In this document: positions 1-11,422 of the stretch, in pieces
How the letters are laid out: the number at the start of each line of letters is the position of its first letter
Numbering within the stretch: the first letter of the stretch is position 1
Origin: Salaquimonas pukyongi
Lineage (GTDB): Bacteria > Pseudomonadota > Alphaproteobacteria > Rhizobiales > Rhizobiaceae
Assembly (NCBI RefSeq): GCF_001953055.1
Contig: NZ_CP019044.1
Coordinates: 1,612,001-1,676,000 of the forward strand
Length of the DNA: 64,000 nt
Reading direction: 5' to 3'
The notes under the pieces: generated by a model
What the model was told of the DNA's origin: nothing
The model's database searches: none
What the model saw: the letters and a program-made list of their open reading frames with translations, nothing else
Position numbers and translations under genes: made by a program

Positions 1-896
1 GTACAGATGATGACCAGCTTGTTGCGGTCGACCATGGAAAACTCATCCTCGTCGAGGAACGGTTGCAAGCCGTCGAGATAACCCAGATCGTCGGCCACCT
101 CGCTGACCCGCTTGATGGAGCGGCCCATCAACATCACCCGCCGGCCCACGCTTTCGGCAGCCTGGGCAATCGAGCGTATCCGGCCCACATTGGAGGAAAA
201 GGTGGTAACGGCCACCCTGCCCCTTGCCTTCTCGATAACCTTTGCAATCGAGGCTGAAACCTCGGTCTCCGTCGGCGACATGCCCTCGCGCATCGCATTG
301 GTCGAATCGCATATAATGGCGAGCACACCTTCCTTGCCGAGGCGCTGAAAGCTTGCCGCATCCGTGTCGGCGCCAAGGGTCGGATCGGGGTCGATTTTCC
401 AGTCGCCGGTGTGGATCACCTTGCCGAGCGGGCATTTCATGGCCAGCGAAACCGGTTCGGGAATGGAGTGGGTGACGTGAACAGCCTCGATTTCAAAGGG
501 ACCAGCGGTAAAGCGGTCGCCCGCCCGGTAGACCTCGACGGGAATATCCTCATCGATCCTGTCCGATTGCAGCTTGGCTTCCAGCATTCCGGCGGTAAAC
601 GGCGTTGCCCAGATCCGTTTCCGCAGTAGCGGCCACAGCGCAATCAGGGCACCGTAATGGTCCTCATGGGCGTGGGTGATGACAATGGCCTTCAGCGCAT
701 CGCCCAGTTCCTGGGCAAAGGTGATGTCCGGCAGGATGAGGTCGACGCCCGGCAGGTTCGGCCCGGGAAAGGTAACCCCGCAATCGACCATGATCCACTC
801 GCGGTCATCTTCAGGTCCATAGCCGTAAAGCGCGAGATTCATTCCGATCTCGCCAACCCCGCCAAGCGGGACGAATACTAATTCTGCGTTTTCCAT
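1..896 (-). CDS. rnj: Ribonuclease J (3' end cut by window edge)
   Basis: The reading frame opens at an ATG at 896 and runs off the window with no stop, giving the first ~298 residues. RNase J is a metallo-beta-lactamase/beta-CASP nuclease that processes and degrades RNA from the 5' end or internally. The N-terminus reads MENAELVFVPLGGVGEIGMN, typical of the family, and the zinc motif HAHEDH is visible at about residues 75-80. A second family signature, IHTGDWKIDPDP, follows, and then a CDSTNA segment. It lies just downstream of birA on the same strand, the usual place after nuo-birA in Hyphomicrobiales. The C-terminal domains are outside the window. Confidence 0.93.
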   Translation of the reverse strand, partial: MENAELVFVPLGGVGEIGMNLALYGYGPEDDREWIMVDCGVTFPGPNLPGVDLILPDITFAQELGDALKAIVITHAHEDHYGALIALWPLLRKRIWATPFTAGMLEAKLQSDRIDEDIPVEVYRAGDRFTAGPFEIEAVHVTHSIPEPVSLAMKCPLGKVIHTGDWKIDPDPTLGADTDAASFQRLGKEGVLAIICDSTNAMREGMSPTETEVSASIAKVIEKARGRVAVTTFSSNVGRIRSIAQAAESVGRRVMLMGRSIKRVSEVADDLGYLDGLQPFLDEDEFSMVDRNKLVIIC

Positions 897-923
897 GATG
901 TCCTTATGCTACGCGGCCAATTC

Positions 924-1694
924 TCATGCAAAGAATATATCGGCTACCGAAATGCGTTCGCGTTTTCCGCCCGCGCCCCGGAGAATGAGGAAGCCCTCTT
1001 CATCAATCCCTTCGAATATACCGGTGATCTTCGTTTCGCCGCCGGAAGCGGGCATTCTGATTTCGATCGTCTCGCCAACTCCCTGGGCGGCGGCAAGCCA
1101 GTCGGAACGGATTTGCGCCATGCCGTTCCCGCCATCCCATTGCGTCAGACGGTTAGCCATGGCACCGGCAAGATGCTGCAGCAATTCAGATAGCGGGACA
1201 TCCAGGCCTTCATCTCTTAGCGATGTCGCCGGATAAAGGGTCTTTACAGGATGATGCGCCACATTGATGCCGATGCCGGTTATCACATGGCGGCGGCCGC
1301 CCAATACATGGCTTTCCAGCAGCACGCCGGCGGCCTTGCCGCCATTGACCAGCACATCATTGGGCCATTTGAGCGTTACCCGGGCAAGGCCTGCCCCGTT
1401 GATCGCCAAAATGGCATCGCGCACGGCAAGGCTTGCAACCAGCGTCAGCGTGTGCAGCGCATTGGCGGGTGCCGGCTCCTGGAGCAACAGGGAAGCGTAA
1501 AGATTGCCCGCTTCCGACACCCAGCCGCGGCCCCGGCTGCCCTTGCCCTTTAGCTGGCGCTGTGCGGTAACCCAAAGGCGTCCTTCATCGCCCGCCCGGG
1601 CCTGTTCAAGACAGACCAGATTGGTTGATTGCACCGCATCGAATGCCAAATGACGAAAGCCGTCCGGCAGCAGGATGGTGGAATTCTCACTCAC
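924..1694 (-). CDS. birA: Biotin--[acetyl-CoA-carboxylase] ligase
   Basis: A 256-residue enzyme that joins biotin to the biotin carrier protein of acetyl-CoA carboxylase and related carboxylases by way of biotinyl-AMP. The biotin/ATP-binding loop (GKGSRGRGW), the GNLYASLLL strand and the KWPNDVLVNGGKAAGVLLE core are all visible. There is no N-terminal helix-turn-helix, so this is the ligase-only form and not the bifunctional BirA repressor. It starts 47 bases after nuoN and is probably read through from the nuo operon. Confidence 0.95.
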   Translation of the reverse strand: MSENSTILLPDGFRHLAFDAVQSTNLVCLEQARAGDEGRLWVTAQRQLKGKGSRGRGWVSEAGNLYASLLLQEPAPANALHTLTLVASLAVRDAILAINGAGLARVTLKWPNDVLVNGGKAAGVLLESHVLGGRRHVITGIGINVAHHPVKTLYPATSLRDEGLDVPLSELLQHLAGAMANRLTQWDGGNGMAQIRSDWLAAAQGVGETIEIRMPASGGETKITGIFEGIDEEGFLILRGAGGKRERISVADIFFA

Positions 1695-1741
1695 GCGCCG
1701 CGCCCGAAATCTGCTTGCCGGTAACCATCAATCAGGACAGA

Positions 1742-3193
1742 TCAAAAGAAACTGGCGGCAGCCGCCGTGGTCGCATCGAAGACCGGCCCTGCAAAGACGT
1801 AGAAAAGCGCGACGAAGACAAAGCTGACCGCCAGAACCAGTTTCAATTCACTGGCCAGCGGCACGAATTTCTCGGCTATTGCGCCTTCTGCCTCGTCAAA
1901 CCACATCACCTTGATGATGCGGATGTAGTAATAGGCGCCAACGACGCTCGCCAGCACGCCGATGACCGCCAGGGCAATCAGATTGGCTTCGATCGCGGCG
2001 ACAAAAACGAAATACTTGGCAAAAAAGCCTGCCAGCGGTGGAATGCCGGCCAGCGAAAACAGCAATACCGTCAGCACTGTGGCCAAAACCGGGTGACGCG
2101 TGGCAAGTCCCGTAAGGTCGGTGATTTCCTCCACCATGCCTTCCTTGCGGCGCATGCCGATGATGATGGCGAACGTGCCCAGCGTCATCACCATGTAGAT
2201 GAGCATGTACAATATGACGCCGTTGATCCCGGCCTGGGTGCCCGCTGCCAGCCCCACCAGCGCATAGCCCATGTGCCCGATGGACGAATAGGCCATCAGC
2301 CGCTTGATGTTGGTCTGGCCGATTGCCGCAAAGGCACCCAGCACCATGGAGGCAATGGCGACGAAGGAGATGATCTGCTGCCAGTCATGGGCGACGGGTT
2401 CGAATGCCTGCATGGTAACGCGGATCATCAGCGCCATGGCAGCCACTTTAGGGGCGGCGGCAAAAAAGGCGGTGATCGGTGTCGGCGCGCCCTCATAGAC
2501 ATCCGGTGTCCACATGTGGAAGGGAACGGCGGAAATCTTGAAGGCGATGCCGGCCAGGATGAACACCAGGCCGAAAATCAGGCCGAGAGAACGGTCAGCG
2601 CCCGAAATCGCTTCGGCGATGCCTGCAAACGTCGTCTGGCCCGTATAGCCGTAGACCAGCGTGATGCCGTAGAGCAGCATGCCGGACGACAGCGCGCCGA
2701 GGACGAAATATTTCAGCCCTGCTTCCGATGCCTTGGTCGATTCGCGGTTCAGCGCCGCACACACATACAGCGCCAGCGACTGCAGTTCGAGGCCGAGATA
2801 CAGCGTCAGCATGGAGTTGGCGGAGATCATCAGCAGCATGCCCGTCGTCGCCAATACAACGAGGATGGGATATTCGAACCGGTCGAATTTTTCCCGCCGC
2901 ATGAAATTGACCGACATGGCAATCGTTACCGCAGACCCGGTAAGCGCCAATAGCTTCATGAATTTTGCGAAGGGATCAAGAATGAAGGCGCCGTGCATCG
3001 CAACCACGCCCGACGGCGCGCGCCACAGCGAAACGGCCGCCACCACGATCAGCGCCACGGCAAGGCCGGTGACGAGCGTGGTCGCGTTCCGCCCGCCAAA
3101 CACGCCGATCATCAGCAGAACCATGGCGCCGACACCGAGCCACAATTCCGGGCCGATCACAAAAAGACTTGGCAGATCCAGTGCAGTCAACAT
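1742..3193 (-). CDS. nuoN: NADH-quinone oxidoreductase subunit N
   Basis: A 483-residue inner-membrane antiporter-like subunit of complex I, one of the three large proton-pumping subunits. The proton-translocation core is visible as hydrophobic helices with conserved charged positions, including the [11 protein letters not shown] segment (helix 5 Glu), the [19 protein letters not shown] lysine helix and the [15 protein letters not shown] segment. Length fits the family. It is the last nuo gene, 30 bases after nuoM. Confidence 0.97.
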   Translation of the reverse strand: MLTALDLPSLFVIGPELWLGVGAMVLLMIGVFGGRNATTLVTGLAVALIVVAAVSLWRAPSGVVAMHGAFILDPFAKFMKLLALTGSAVTIAMSVNFMRREKFDRFEYPILVVLATTGMLLMISANSMLTLYLGLELQSLALYVCAALNRESTKASEAGLKYFVLGALSSGMLLYGITLVYGYTGQTTFAGIAEAISGADRSLGLIFGLVFILAGIAFKISAVPFHMWTPDVYEGAPTPITAFFAAAPKVAAMALMIRVTMQAFEPVAHDWQQIISFVAIASMVLGAFAAIGQTNIKRLMAYSSIGHMGYALVGLAAGTQAGINGVILYMLIYMVMTLGTFAIIIGMRRKEGMVEEITDLTGLATRHPVLATVLTVLLFSLAGIPPLAGFFAKYFVFVAAIEANLIALAVIGVLASVVGAYYYIRIIKVMWFDEAEGAIAEKFVPLASELKLVLAVSFVFVALFYVFAGPVFDATTAAAASFF

Positions 3194-3223
3194 CGTTTCA
3201 AACTCCGCTTGCCGCCCGTTGCC

Positions 3224-4735
3224 TCAATGGGCACTTGCGGCAACCTGCCCAGCTGCCTCAATGGCAGCCTGATAGTTGTCGATCAGCGCCTGCACCGATG
3301 CCTCCGTCACATTGAAGACGGGCATGGGGTAGACACCAAAGAAGATGACCAGCGCGATCAGCGGGAACAAAATGACCTTCTCGCGCGGTGTGAGATCCAG
3401 CATTTGTTTCAGGCTTTCCTTGTCCAGCGTGCCAAAGATCACCCGCCGGTAGAGCCACAAGGCATAGGCTGCCGACAGGATGACACCTGTGGCCGCAAAG
3501 AAGGCCAGCCACGTATTGAACTGGAAGGCGCCGAGCAGCACCAGGAATTCGCCGACGAAACCGGACGTGCCCGGCAAGCCGACATTCGCCATGGTAAAGA
3601 CCATGAAGGCGACGGCATATTTCGGCATGCGGTGAACCAGTCCGCCATAGGCGGCGATTTCGCGCGTGTGCATGCGGTCGTAAATGACGCCTACACACAG
3701 GAACAGCGCTCCGGACACCAGCCCGTGTGACAGCATCTGATAGATGCCGCCCTGAATGCCGTAGATATTGGCGGTGAAAATCCCCAGCGTCACATAGCCC
3801 ATATGGGCTACAGAGGAATAGGCGATCAGCTTCTTGATGTCTTCCTGCATCAGCGCAACCAGCGAGGTGTAGATAATCGCAACAACCGAGAGGGTGAAGA
3901 TGATCGGCGCCAGTTCCATGCTGGCGATGGGGAACATTGGTAGCGAAAAGCGCAGGAAGCCGTAACCACCCATCTTCAGCAGGATGGCCGCCAGCACGAC
4001 AGACCCGGCGGTCGGCGCCTCAACATGCGCATCCGGCAGCCAGGTATGCACCGGCCACATCGGCATTTTCACGGCAAAGGAGGCAAAGAAGGCAAGCCAC
4101 AGCCAGGTCTGCATGCCCGCCGGGAAGGAATGGGAAAGCAGCGCCGGAATATCGGACGTGCCGGCATTCCAGTACATCGCCATCATCGCCAGCAGCATCA
4201 GCACCGAGCCGAGCAGCGTATACAGAAAGAACTTGAAGCTCGCATAGACACGGCGCTTGCCGCCCCACACGCCGATGATCAGATACATCGGGATCAGTCC
4301 TGCCTCGAAGAAGATGTAGAACAGCACCAGATCAAGCGCGCAGAACACGCCGATCATGAAGGTTTCCAGCACCAGGAAGGCTATCATGTATTCCTTCACC
4401 CGGTGCTGTACGCTCTCCCAGCTTGCCAGGATGCAGAACGGCATGAGGAAGGTCGTCAGGATGACGAACAGTATGGAAATGCCGTCAACGCCCATGTGGT
4501 AGTTCATGAAGCCGCCGATCCACTCGACCTTTTCCACCATCTGGAAGTCGGCCGAGGAATTGTCGAAGCCGTACCAGATCAACAGCGAAATCAGGAAGGT
4601 GAAAACGGTGGTGAAAAACGCCGTATTGCGGATATTGCGGCGTGCGATGTCGCTGTCGGCGGGGATGATCGCAATGATCAGCGCGCCAACCAGCGGCAGG
4701 AAAGTTACAATGGAGAGGATTTTCCAGTCGATCAT
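3224..4735 (-). CDS. nuoM: NADH-quinone oxidoreductase subunit M
   Basis: A 503-residue antiporter-like proton-pumping subunit of complex I with about 14 membrane helices. Visible signatures are [18 protein letters not shown] (helix 5 Glu), the [20 protein letters not shown] broken helix with its lysine, and the [16 protein letters not shown] motif. Its start lies two bases after the stop of nuoL, so translation is probably coupled. Length is normal. Confidence 0.97.
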   Translation of the reverse strand: MIDWKILSIVTFLPLVGALIIAIIPADSDIARRNIRNTAFFTTVFTFLISLLIWYGFDNSSADFQMVEKVEWIGGFMNYHMGVDGISILFVILTTFLMPFCILASWESVQHRVKEYMIAFLVLETFMIGVFCALDLVLFYIFFEAGLIPMYLIIGVWGGKRRVYASFKFFLYTLLGSVLMLLAMMAMYWNAGTSDIPALLSHSFPAGMQTWLWLAFFASFAVKMPMWPVHTWLPDAHVEAPTAGSVVLAAILLKMGGYGFLRFSLPMFPIASMELAPIIFTLSVVAIIYTSLVALMQEDIKKLIAYSSVAHMGYVTLGIFTANIYGIQGGIYQMLSHGLVSGALFLCVGVIYDRMHTREIAAYGGLVHRMPKYAVAFMVFTMANVGLPGTSGFVGEFLVLLGAFQFNTWLAFFAATGVILSAAYALWLYRRVIFGTLDKESLKQMLDLTPREKVILFPLIALVIFFGVYPMPVFNVTEASVQALIDNYQAAIEAAGQVAASAH

Positions 4736-4737
4736 GA

Positions 4738-6741
4738 TCAGCCAGCGCCCCCGAACATCGCCCAGGTAATGAGCGCCGCAACGCCGATCAGCATCGCGAA
4801 GGCATAATGATAAAGATAACCGCTTTGCAGCTTGACCACGCGGTTGGTGACGTCATTGACCCGGGCAGCAATCCCGTCCGGCCCGAACCCGTCGATAAAC
4901 CAGCCATCGCCTTTCTTCCACAGGAAACGGCCAAGCCACTTGGCCGGACGCACGAACAGGAAGTCGTAAATCTCGTCGAAATACCACTTGTTGAGCAGGA
5001 AGGCGTAGAGACCGGGATGCTGGCGGGCCAGTTCCTTCGGCATGCCGGGGTTGCGGATATACATCCACCAGGCACCGAAAAAGCCCAGCGCCATGGCAGC
5101 AAAGGGCGACCATTTCACCCATAGCGGCACATGATGGAACTCATCCAGAATGTGGTTGTTCGGCCCGGCAAACAGGGCTTCCCTCCAGAAGGCGTTGTAC
5201 CAGGTTTCATGATGTCCGCCGGTCTCGTGACCCAGGAAGACATCGTGGAAGATAAGGCCGGCAAGCAGCGCTCCGGCCGCCAGAACGTAAAGCGGGATCA
5301 GCATGACATTGGGCGATTCATGCACATGGCTCATTACATCGGCAGAAGCCCGCGGCTTGCCGAAGAAGGTCATGAAGATCAGCCGCCAGGAATAGAAGCT
5401 GGTAAACAGGGCCGCAATCACCAGCAGGCCGAAGGCAAATCCGGCGGCCGCATTCTCACCCACGAAGACACTCTCGATAATGGCATCCTTGGAGAAGAAA
5501 CCTGCCGTGCCGATGATCGTGCCGGGAATTCCCAGGCCGGTCAGCGCCACCGTGCCGACAATCATCATCCAGAAGGTTTTCGGAATGTGGCCGCGCAGGC
5601 CGCCCATGCGGCGCATGTCCTGTTCATCGGAAACCGCATGAATGACCGAGCCGGCACCAAGGAACAGCAGCGCCTTGAAGAACGCGTGGGTGAACAGGTG
5701 GAAAATGCCGGCGCCATAAGCCCCAACGCCAAGCGCGGCAAACATGTAGCCGAGCTGCGAACAGGTCGAATAGGCGATAACGCGCTTGATGTCGTTCTGC
5801 ACCAGACCGACGGTGGCGGCAAAAAAGGCGGTAACCGCGCCAAACACCGTCACGATCAAAAGCGCGGTGTGGGACAATTCGAACACCGGCGACATGCGCG
5901 CCACCAGAAAAACACCTGCCGTCACCATGGTGGCCGCGTGAATGAGCGCGGAGACCGGGGTCGGGCCCTCCATGGCGTCCGGCAGCCAGGTATGCAGCAA
6001 AAACTGCGCCGACTTGCCCATCGCGCCCATGAACAGCAGGACGCAGATGACCGTCAAAAAGCCCTGATTGGTCAGCGTGTAGTTGAGGAAGGTATAGGCG
6101 CCCTCGCCTCCGGTTTCCTCCAGATTGAGCGCGGCAGCATTGGCGAAAATGGTCGAGAACTCGATCGAGCCGAAATACACAAAGATGCCGAAAATGCCCA
6201 GCGCAAAGCCGAAATCGCCGACCCGGTTGACGACAAACGCCTTGATCGCTGCCGCATTGGCGGACGGCTTGTGGTACCAGAAACCGATCAGAAGGTATGA
6301 GGCAAGCCCGACACCCTCCCAGCCGAAGAACATCTGCAGCAGGTTGTCGGAGGTAACCAGCATCAGCATGGCGAAGGTAAACAGCGACAGATAGGCAAAA
6401 AAGCGCGGCCGGTGCGGGTCGTGGTGCATGTAGCCGATGGAATACATGTGAACCAGGGCCGACACCGTGTTGACCACGACCAGCATGACCACGGTCAGCG
6501 TGTCGATGCGCAAGGTCCAGTTGGCTGAAAAGGCGCCGGTGTTGACCCAGCTCATCACCTCGATGATCTGCGTTTCACCGCCACCGACACCAACGGTGAA
6601 AAAGGCGATCCAGGACAGAACCGCGGCGATCATCAAAAAGCCGGTGGTCACATATTCACAGCCCTTGACCCCCAGTGTCTTGGGAAAAAGTCCGGCAAGC
6701 AGAAAGCCCAGAAGCGGCAGAAAGACGATTGTCTGGTACAT
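4738..6741 (-). CDS. nuoL: NADH-quinone oxidoreductase subunit L
   Basis: A 667-residue subunit, the most distal antiporter-like subunit of the complex I membrane arm. The core motifs [38 protein letters not shown] and [16 protein letters not shown] are present. The long C-terminus is consistent with the lateral amphipathic helix (HL) and final anchoring helix that brace subunits M and N. It follows nuoK by 10 bases. Confidence 0.97.
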   Translation of the reverse strand: MYQTIVFLPLLGFLLAGLFPKTLGVKGCEYVTTGFLMIAAVLSWIAFFTVGVGGGETQIIEVMSWVNTGAFSANWTLRIDTLTVVMLVVVNTVSALVHMYSIGYMHHDPHRPRFFAYLSLFTFAMLMLVTSDNLLQMFFGWEGVGLASYLLIGFWYHKPSANAAAIKAFVVNRVGDFGFALGIFGIFVYFGSIEFSTIFANAAALNLEETGGEGAYTFLNYTLTNQGFLTVICVLLFMGAMGKSAQFLLHTWLPDAMEGPTPVSALIHAATMVTAGVFLVARMSPVFELSHTALLIVTVFGAVTAFFAATVGLVQNDIKRVIAYSTCSQLGYMFAALGVGAYGAGIFHLFTHAFFKALLFLGAGSVIHAVSDEQDMRRMGGLRGHIPKTFWMMIVGTVALTGLGIPGTIIGTAGFFSKDAIIESVFVGENAAAGFAFGLLVIAALFTSFYSWRLIFMTFFGKPRASADVMSHVHESPNVMLIPLYVLAAGALLAGLIFHDVFLGHETGGHHETWYNAFWREALFAGPNNHILDEFHHVPLWVKWSPFAAMALGFFGAWWMYIRNPGMPKELARQHPGLYAFLLNKWYFDEIYDFLFVRPAKWLGRFLWKKGDGWFIDGFGPDGIAARVNDVTNRVVKLQSGYLYHYAFAMLIGVAALITWAMFGGAG

Positions 6742-6751
6742 GGCGCGTTCC

Positions 6752-7060
6752 TCAGCCCTTCATCATGTTGACGTCTTCAACCGCAATCGAGCCGCGGTTT
6801 CTGAAGAAGATCATCAGGATGGCGAGCCCGATCGCCGCCTCGGCAGCAGCCACCGTCAGGACAAACAGGGCAAAGACCTGCCCCATCAGATCGCCCAGAT
6901 GCTGGGAGAACGCCACGAAATTCAGGTTGACCGACAAGAGGATCAACTCGATCGACATCAAGATGATGATGACGTTCTTCCGGTTGAGGAAGATGCCCAG
7001 CATGCCGATCGTGAACAAGATCGCGCTGACCGCCAGAAAGTGGGAGATTCCGATTTCCAT
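6752..7060 (-). CDS. nuoK: NADH-quinone oxidoreductase subunit K
   Basis: A 102-residue, three-helix membrane subunit of complex I that forms part of the proton path near the quinone arm. The membrane Glu motifs are visible in [19 protein letters not shown] and in the [12 protein letters not shown] segment. Length matches the family exactly (~100 residues). A 55-base gap separates it from nuoJ. Confidence 0.97.
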   Translation of the reverse strand: MEIGISHFLAVSAILFTIGMLGIFLNRKNVIIILMSIELILLSVNLNFVAFSQHLGDLMGQVFALFVLTVAAAEAAIGLAILMIFFRNRGSIAVEDVNMMKG

Positions 7061-7115
7061 GCCCGTTTTCAGCCCTGTCTACCTTTGTTAGGGTTCCCGT
7101 GCCCTTGCCGTCCGG

Positions 7116-7727
7116 CTAGATGCCCTTGCCGGATTCAACTTTCTTGATTTCGATTGCTGTTTCCTTGCTGCGGGCAACCTGTTTTGAAATGTCCTGGCGC
7201 CGCACATCCGGGCGATGGTGCAGCGTCAGCACGATGGCACCGATCATCGCAACCAGCAGGATCAGCCCCGCCACCTGGAAGAAGAAGAAGTACTTTGTGT
7301 ACAGAATGTTGCCCAGCGCCTGAATGTTGGAGGTCACCGACATGTCCGGCGTCGGTTCGCCCAGCGCCCCGTCGACGGTTCCAGGTGCCACTACCCACGC
7401 GCCCACCACCATCAACAGCTCCACCAGCACAATCGCACCGACCAGACCGCCAATCGGCAGATATTGCAGAAACCCTTCGCGCAATTCGACGAAGTCGACG
7501 TCCAGCATCATGACGACGAACAGGAACAGCACAGCCACCGCGCCCACATAAACAACGATCAGCAAGAGGGCGAGGAATTCCGCCCCCGTCAGCATGAACA
7601 GGCCGGCCGAATTGACAAAGGCCAGAATGAGGAACAGCACCGCGTGCACGGGATTGCGCGCGGAAATCACCATAAACGCCGAGGCGACGGTAATCGTGGC
7701 GAAGAGGTAGAAGAAAATCGCCGTCAT
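7116..7727 (-). CDS. nuoJ: NADH-quinone oxidoreductase subunit J
   Basis: A 203-residue, five-helix membrane subunit of complex I. Signatures are the NPVHAVLFLILAFVNSAGLF helix and the FLALLLIVVYVGAVAVLFLF helix, which carries the pi-bulge region known to change between states of the enzyme. The polar C-terminal tail (about 30 residues, Lys/Arg/Glu-rich) is presumably cytoplasmic. It sits in normal operon order between nuoI and nuoK. Confidence 0.96.
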   Translation of the reverse strand: MTAIFFYLFATITVASAFMVISARNPVHAVLFLILAFVNSAGLFMLTGAEFLALLLIVVYVGAVAVLFLFVVMMLDVDFVELREGFLQYLPIGGLVGAIVLVELLMVVGAWVVAPGTVDGALGEPTPDMSVTSNIQALGNILYTKYFFFFQVAGLILLVAMIGAIVLTLHHRPDVRRQDISKQVARSKETAIEIKKVESGKGI

Positions 7728-7790
7728 GGTCTTCGTTCCATATTCCTTTGGCGCCGCTTTCCGGCCATTTCCCGGCCAGTCGGCAACCGG

Positions 7791-8279
7791 TCAACGATAA
7801 GGGGCATCGAGCTTGATGTTGCGGGCCAGTTCCCGTTCCCAGCGCGCGCCGTTTTCCAGCAGTCTGTCCTTGTCGTAATAAAGTTCCTCGCGCGTTTCCG
7901 TCGCGAATTCGAAATTCGGCCCTTCGACGATTGCATCGACCGGGCAGGCTTCCTGGCAAAAGCCGCAATAAATGCACTTCACCATGTCGATGTCGTAGCG
8001 CACCGTGCGGCGGGTGCCGTCATTGCGACGGGGGCCCGCCTCGATTGTGATCGCCTGGGCCGGGCAGATCGCTTCGCACAGCTTGCAGGCAATGCAGCGC
8101 TCTTCCCCGTTGGGATAGCGGCGCAGCGCATGCTCGCCGCGAAAGCGCGGGGAAACCGGCCCTTTCTCGAAGGGATAATTGATGGTGGATTTCTTGCCGA
8201 AAAGGTAGCGCATGCCCATGGCAAGCGCCGAAACGAATTCCAGCAGCAACAGCGATTTGGCAGCTTGCGCAATCATCAT
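7791..8279 (-). CDS. nuoI: NADH-quinone oxidoreductase subunit I (2x 4Fe-4S)
   Basis: An iron-sulfur subunit of the peripheral arm carrying clusters N6a and N6b. Both ferredoxin motifs are clear: [12 protein letters not shown] and [13 protein letters not shown] choose the ATG at 8279 (162 residues), which overlaps the nuoH stop as ATGA and has a GGG six bases upstream. Another in-frame ATG at 8285 would leave no room for a ribosome site. The C-terminus ends in the usual NIKLDAPYR. Confidence 0.96.
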   Translation of the reverse strand: MMIAQAAKSLLLLEFVSALAMGMRYLFGKKSTINYPFEKGPVSPRFRGEHALRRYPNGEERCIACKLCEAICPAQAITIEAGPRRNDGTRRTVRYDIDMVKCIYCGFCQEACPVDAIVEGPNFEFATETREELYYDKDRLLENGARWERELARNIKLDAPYR

Positions 8280-9319
8280 GCCCATCCCGTATATTGCAGT
8301 ACGGCAGCGACAATCGCCACCATGGCAAGCGACAGCGGCAGAAAAACTTTCCAGCCCAGCCGCATCAACTGGTCATAGCGGTAGCGCGGCACCACGGCGC
8401 GCACCATCGCCATCATGAAGAAGACGAAAAAGGCTTTCAGCGTGAACCACACGATGCCCGGCACCCAGTTGAGCACGGCAACGTCGAGCGGCGGCAGCCA
8501 ACCGCCCAGAAACAGGATGGTAACGAGGCAGCTCATCAGGATGATGGCTACGAACTCACCCAGGAAGAACAGCAGGAACAGGGTCGAGGAATATTCGACC
8601 ATGTGACCGGCAACCAGCTCCGATTCAGCTTCCGGCAGGTCGAAAGGCGGCCGGTTGGTTTCGGCAATCGCCGAGATGAAAAAGATGATGAAAGCGGGGA
8701 AAAGCGGCAACCAGTACCAGTCAAGGAAGGATCCCGGCAGGCCCAGCATGGTGCCCAACCCGTCCGCCTGGCTGTTGACGATGCCGGTGAGGTTCAACGT
8801 GCCCGCACACAGCAACACGGTGATGATGATGAACCCCATGGAAACTTCATAGGACACCATCTGCGCGGCAGAACGCAGCGAGGCGAGAAAGGCATATTTC
8901 GAATTCGAGGCCCAGCCGCCCATGATGATGCCGTAAACCTCGAGCGAGGAAACGGCGAAGATGAACAAAATGCCGAGATTGACATCGGCCACGACCCAGC
9001 CATCGGCGACCGGCAATACGGCAAAAGCGGTCATGGCGAGCACAGCCGAGATAATCGGCGCAATGACGAAGACCGATTTCGATGCCGTTGCCGGGATGAT
9101 CGGTTCCTTGATCACGAATTTCAGCAGATCGGCGAAGGATTGCAGCAATCCCCACGGGCCGACCACGTTAGGTCCGCGGCGCATCTGCACGGCAGCAAAA
9201 ATCTTGCGGTCGGCATACAGGATATAGGCCGTGATCAGCAGCAGGCAGACCAGCATCAGCACACTCTGGAAAACGATCCAGAAGCCCGGAATGACGTAGG
9301 TGTTGATAAACGCTTCCAT
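8276..9319 (-). CDS. nuoH: NADH-quinone oxidoreductase subunit H
   Basis: A 347-residue membrane subunit that holds the quinone-binding chamber at the junction of the two arms of complex I. Diagnostic segments are [20 protein letters not shown] and [20 protein letters not shown], the acidic loop that links quinone chemistry to proton pumping. About eight hydrophobic helices. It starts 15 bases after nuoG and its stop overlaps the start of nuoI. Confidence 0.97.
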   Translation of the reverse strand: MEAFINTYVIPGFWIVFQSVLMLVCLLLITAYILYADRKIFAAVQMRRGPNVVGPWGLLQSFADLLKFVIKEPIIPATASKSVFVIAPIISAVLAMTAFAVLPVADGWVVADVNLGILFIFAVSSLEVYGIIMGGWASNSKYAFLASLRSAAQMVSYEVSMGFIIITVLLCAGTLNLTGIVNSQADGLGTMLGLPGSFLDWYWLPLFPAFIIFFISAIAETNRPPFDLPEAESELVAGHMVEYSSTLFLLFFLGEFVAIILMSCLVTILFLGGWLPPLDVAVLNWVPGIVWFTLKAFFVFFMMAMVRAVVPRYRYDQLMRLGWKVFLPLSLAMVAIVAAVLQYTGWA

Positions 9320-9334
9320 GCCGTTTCCTGCCGC

Positions 9335-11398
9335 CTATTCCGCTGCCTGCCGCAGTTCGCCTGCAGCCAATTGTGAACATTGCGCCATGACCCTGGAAGC
9401 CCGCGCGATCGGGTTGGTCATGTAAAAGTCGTGCACCGGGCTTTCAAAACCGGCTTTCAGCACTTTTCCGGCGCCGCCCTTGGCGAGTGCCTTTACATCA
9501 CCGATGTCACCCGGCGCAACCGTTCCAGCCTGCGCCATGTGGGGAAATTCCCTGTAAAGTGCGCTTCTGAGCTGTTCGAAGCTGTCAAAGGGCAGCACTT
9601 TGCCGCATTTGGCTGAAAGCGCACGGAAAATCGCCCATTCCTCCTTGGCATCACCCGGAGCAAAGTTTGCCCGGTTGCCATGCTGAACCCGGCCCTCGGT
9701 GTTGACCCAGATGCCCGGTTTCTCGCTATAAGCAGCGGCCGGAAGAATGATGTCGGCGCGATGCGCGCCGGCATCCCCGTGTGAGCCAACATAAATGACG
9801 GTGCCCTTCACCTTTGCCATGTCGAGTTCGTCAGCGCCCATCAGGAAGAGAACGTCCATGCCGCCCATCATGGCAGCCGTGTCCTTGCCACTGCGGCCGG
9901 GAACAAAGCCGAGGTCAAGCCCGCCGACACGCCCTGCGGCAGTATGCAGAATGTTGAACCCGTTCCAGTCGCTGCGCAGCGCGCCCATGCTTTCAGCAGC
10001 CGATGCCACCATTTTGAGCACAGCCGCACTGTCGGACCGGTTGAGCGCGCCCTGCCCGATGATGAACATCGGGTTCTTCTTCTTGATTTTGCCGTAGCTG
10101 GCAAACTGCTTGAGGCTCTCCGGCCCCTCGCCAAGATGGGTGTATTCGTAGGTCATATCCGCTGCTTCGCCAACCAGGCCGACCAGCAAGTCCCCCTGCC
10201 GCCAGCGTTTGCGGATGCGCGAATTGAGCACCGCCGCCTCCTTGCGCGGATTGGTACCGACCAGCATGATCGCATCGGCCTGCTCAATGCCCTCAATGCC
10301 TGAATTGAAAAGATAGGAGGCCCTGCCCTTCGCCGGATCGAGCACACTGCCCGGCTCGCGGCAATCCATGTTGGCCGAGCCGATGCCGGTCATGAATTTC
10401 TTCAGCGCAAAGATGTCCTCGACACTGGCAAGATCACCGGCAATGGCGCCAACCTTGTGGGGACGCGTGGCATTGACCGCCTTTGCGACCGCATCGAGCG
10501 CCTCGCCCCAGCTTGCCGGCTGCAGTTTACCCGCCTTGCGCACATAGGGCTGATCGAGCCTTTGCGACTTCAGCCCGTCGAAGATGAAGCGCGTCTTGTC
10601 GGAAATCCATTCCTCGTTCACCGCATCGTTCTGTATGGGAAGAATGCGCATGACTTCCTTTGAACGCGTGTCGACGCGGATGTTGGAGCCAACCGCATCC
10701 ATCACATCGACGGTTTCCGTCTTGGTCAGTTCCCAGGGCCGTGCCGTGTCCTGATAGGGCCGCGAGGTCAGCGCACCGACCGGACACAGGTCGATCACAT
10801 TGCCCTGCATTTCGCTGGACATCGCCTGCTCAAGATAGGTGGTGATTTCCGCATCCTCGCCGCGCCCGATCAGCCCAAGTTCGGAAATGCCGGCAACCTC
10901 CGTGGTGTAGCGTACACAGCGCGTGCAATGGATGCAGCGTGTCATCTTTGTGCGCACCAGCGGGCCGATATACTTGTCTTCCACCGCACGCTTGTTTTCC
11001 CCATAGCGGTTCTTGTCGATGCCATAGGCCATCGCCTGGTCCTGCAGGTCGCATTCCCCGCCCTGATCACAGATCGGGCAGTCCAGCGGATGGTTGATCA
11101 AAAGGAATTCCATCACGCCCTGGCGAGCTTTCTTGACCATTGGCGACTTGGTGGAGACAACCGGCGGCTCGCCGTTCGGGCCGGGACGCAGATCGCGCAC
11201 GCCAAGCGCGCAGGAAGCCTGGGGCTTGGGCGGTCCGCCCTTCACCTCGACCAGGCACATGCGGCAATTGCCGGCAATCGACAGCCGTTCGTGGAAACAA
11301 AACCGCGGAACCTCGGCGCCCGCCTCCTCACACGCCTGCAGCAGCGTGTAGCTGTCGGGAACTTCCACTTCCTTTTCGTCGATGATCAGCTTAGCCAT
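9335..11398 (-). CDS. nuoG: NADH-quinone oxidoreductase subunit G
   Basis: A 687-residue peripheral-arm subunit. The N-terminus has a 2Fe-2S ferredoxin fold (RFCFHERLSIAGNCRMCLVE), then the DCPICDQGGECDLQD segment and the CIHCTRCVRYTTEV cluster region, followed by a molybdopterin-oxidoreductase-like domain that has lost its cofactor role. It is of the shorter alphaproteobacterial/mitochondrial type. It lies directly downstream of a DUF3291 gene, which separates it from nuoF. Confidence 0.97.
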   Translation of the reverse strand: MAKLIIDEKEVEVPDSYTLLQACEEAGAEVPRFCFHERLSIAGNCRMCLVEVKGGPPKPQASCALGVRDLRPGPNGEPPVVSTKSPMVKKARQGVMEFLLINHPLDCPICDQGGECDLQDQAMAYGIDKNRYGENKRAVEDKYIGPLVRTKMTRCIHCTRCVRYTTEVAGISELGLIGRGEDAEITTYLEQAMSSEMQGNVIDLCPVGALTSRPYQDTARPWELTKTETVDVMDAVGSNIRVDTRSKEVMRILPIQNDAVNEEWISDKTRFIFDGLKSQRLDQPYVRKAGKLQPASWGEALDAVAKAVNATRPHKVGAIAGDLASVEDIFALKKFMTGIGSANMDCREPGSVLDPAKGRASYLFNSGIEGIEQADAIMLVGTNPRKEAAVLNSRIRKRWRQGDLLVGLVGEAADMTYEYTHLGEGPESLKQFASYGKIKKKNPMFIIGQGALNRSDSAAVLKMVASAAESMGALRSDWNGFNILHTAAGRVGGLDLGFVPGRSGKDTAAMMGGMDVLFLMGADELDMAKVKGTVIYVGSHGDAGAHRADIILPAAAYSEKPGIWVNTEGRVQHGNRANFAPGDAKEEWAIFRALSAKCGKVLPFDSFEQLRSALYREFPHMAQAGTVAPGDIGDVKALAKGGAGKVLKAGFESPVHDFYMTNPIARASRVMAQCSQLAAGELRQAAE

Positions 11399-11422
11399 CG
11401 TAAAGCCCTTGATCCTTCAAAT

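Noticed and set aside
1625-2953. A 442-codon open frame on the plus strand opposite nuoN
   Set aside because: It is the mirror of a conserved gene in GC-rich DNA; its product is His/Arg/Gln-rich with no membrane or domain pattern. Similar long antisense frames at 5131-6300, 8294-9376, 10928-12241 and 33353-35044 are rejected for the same reason.
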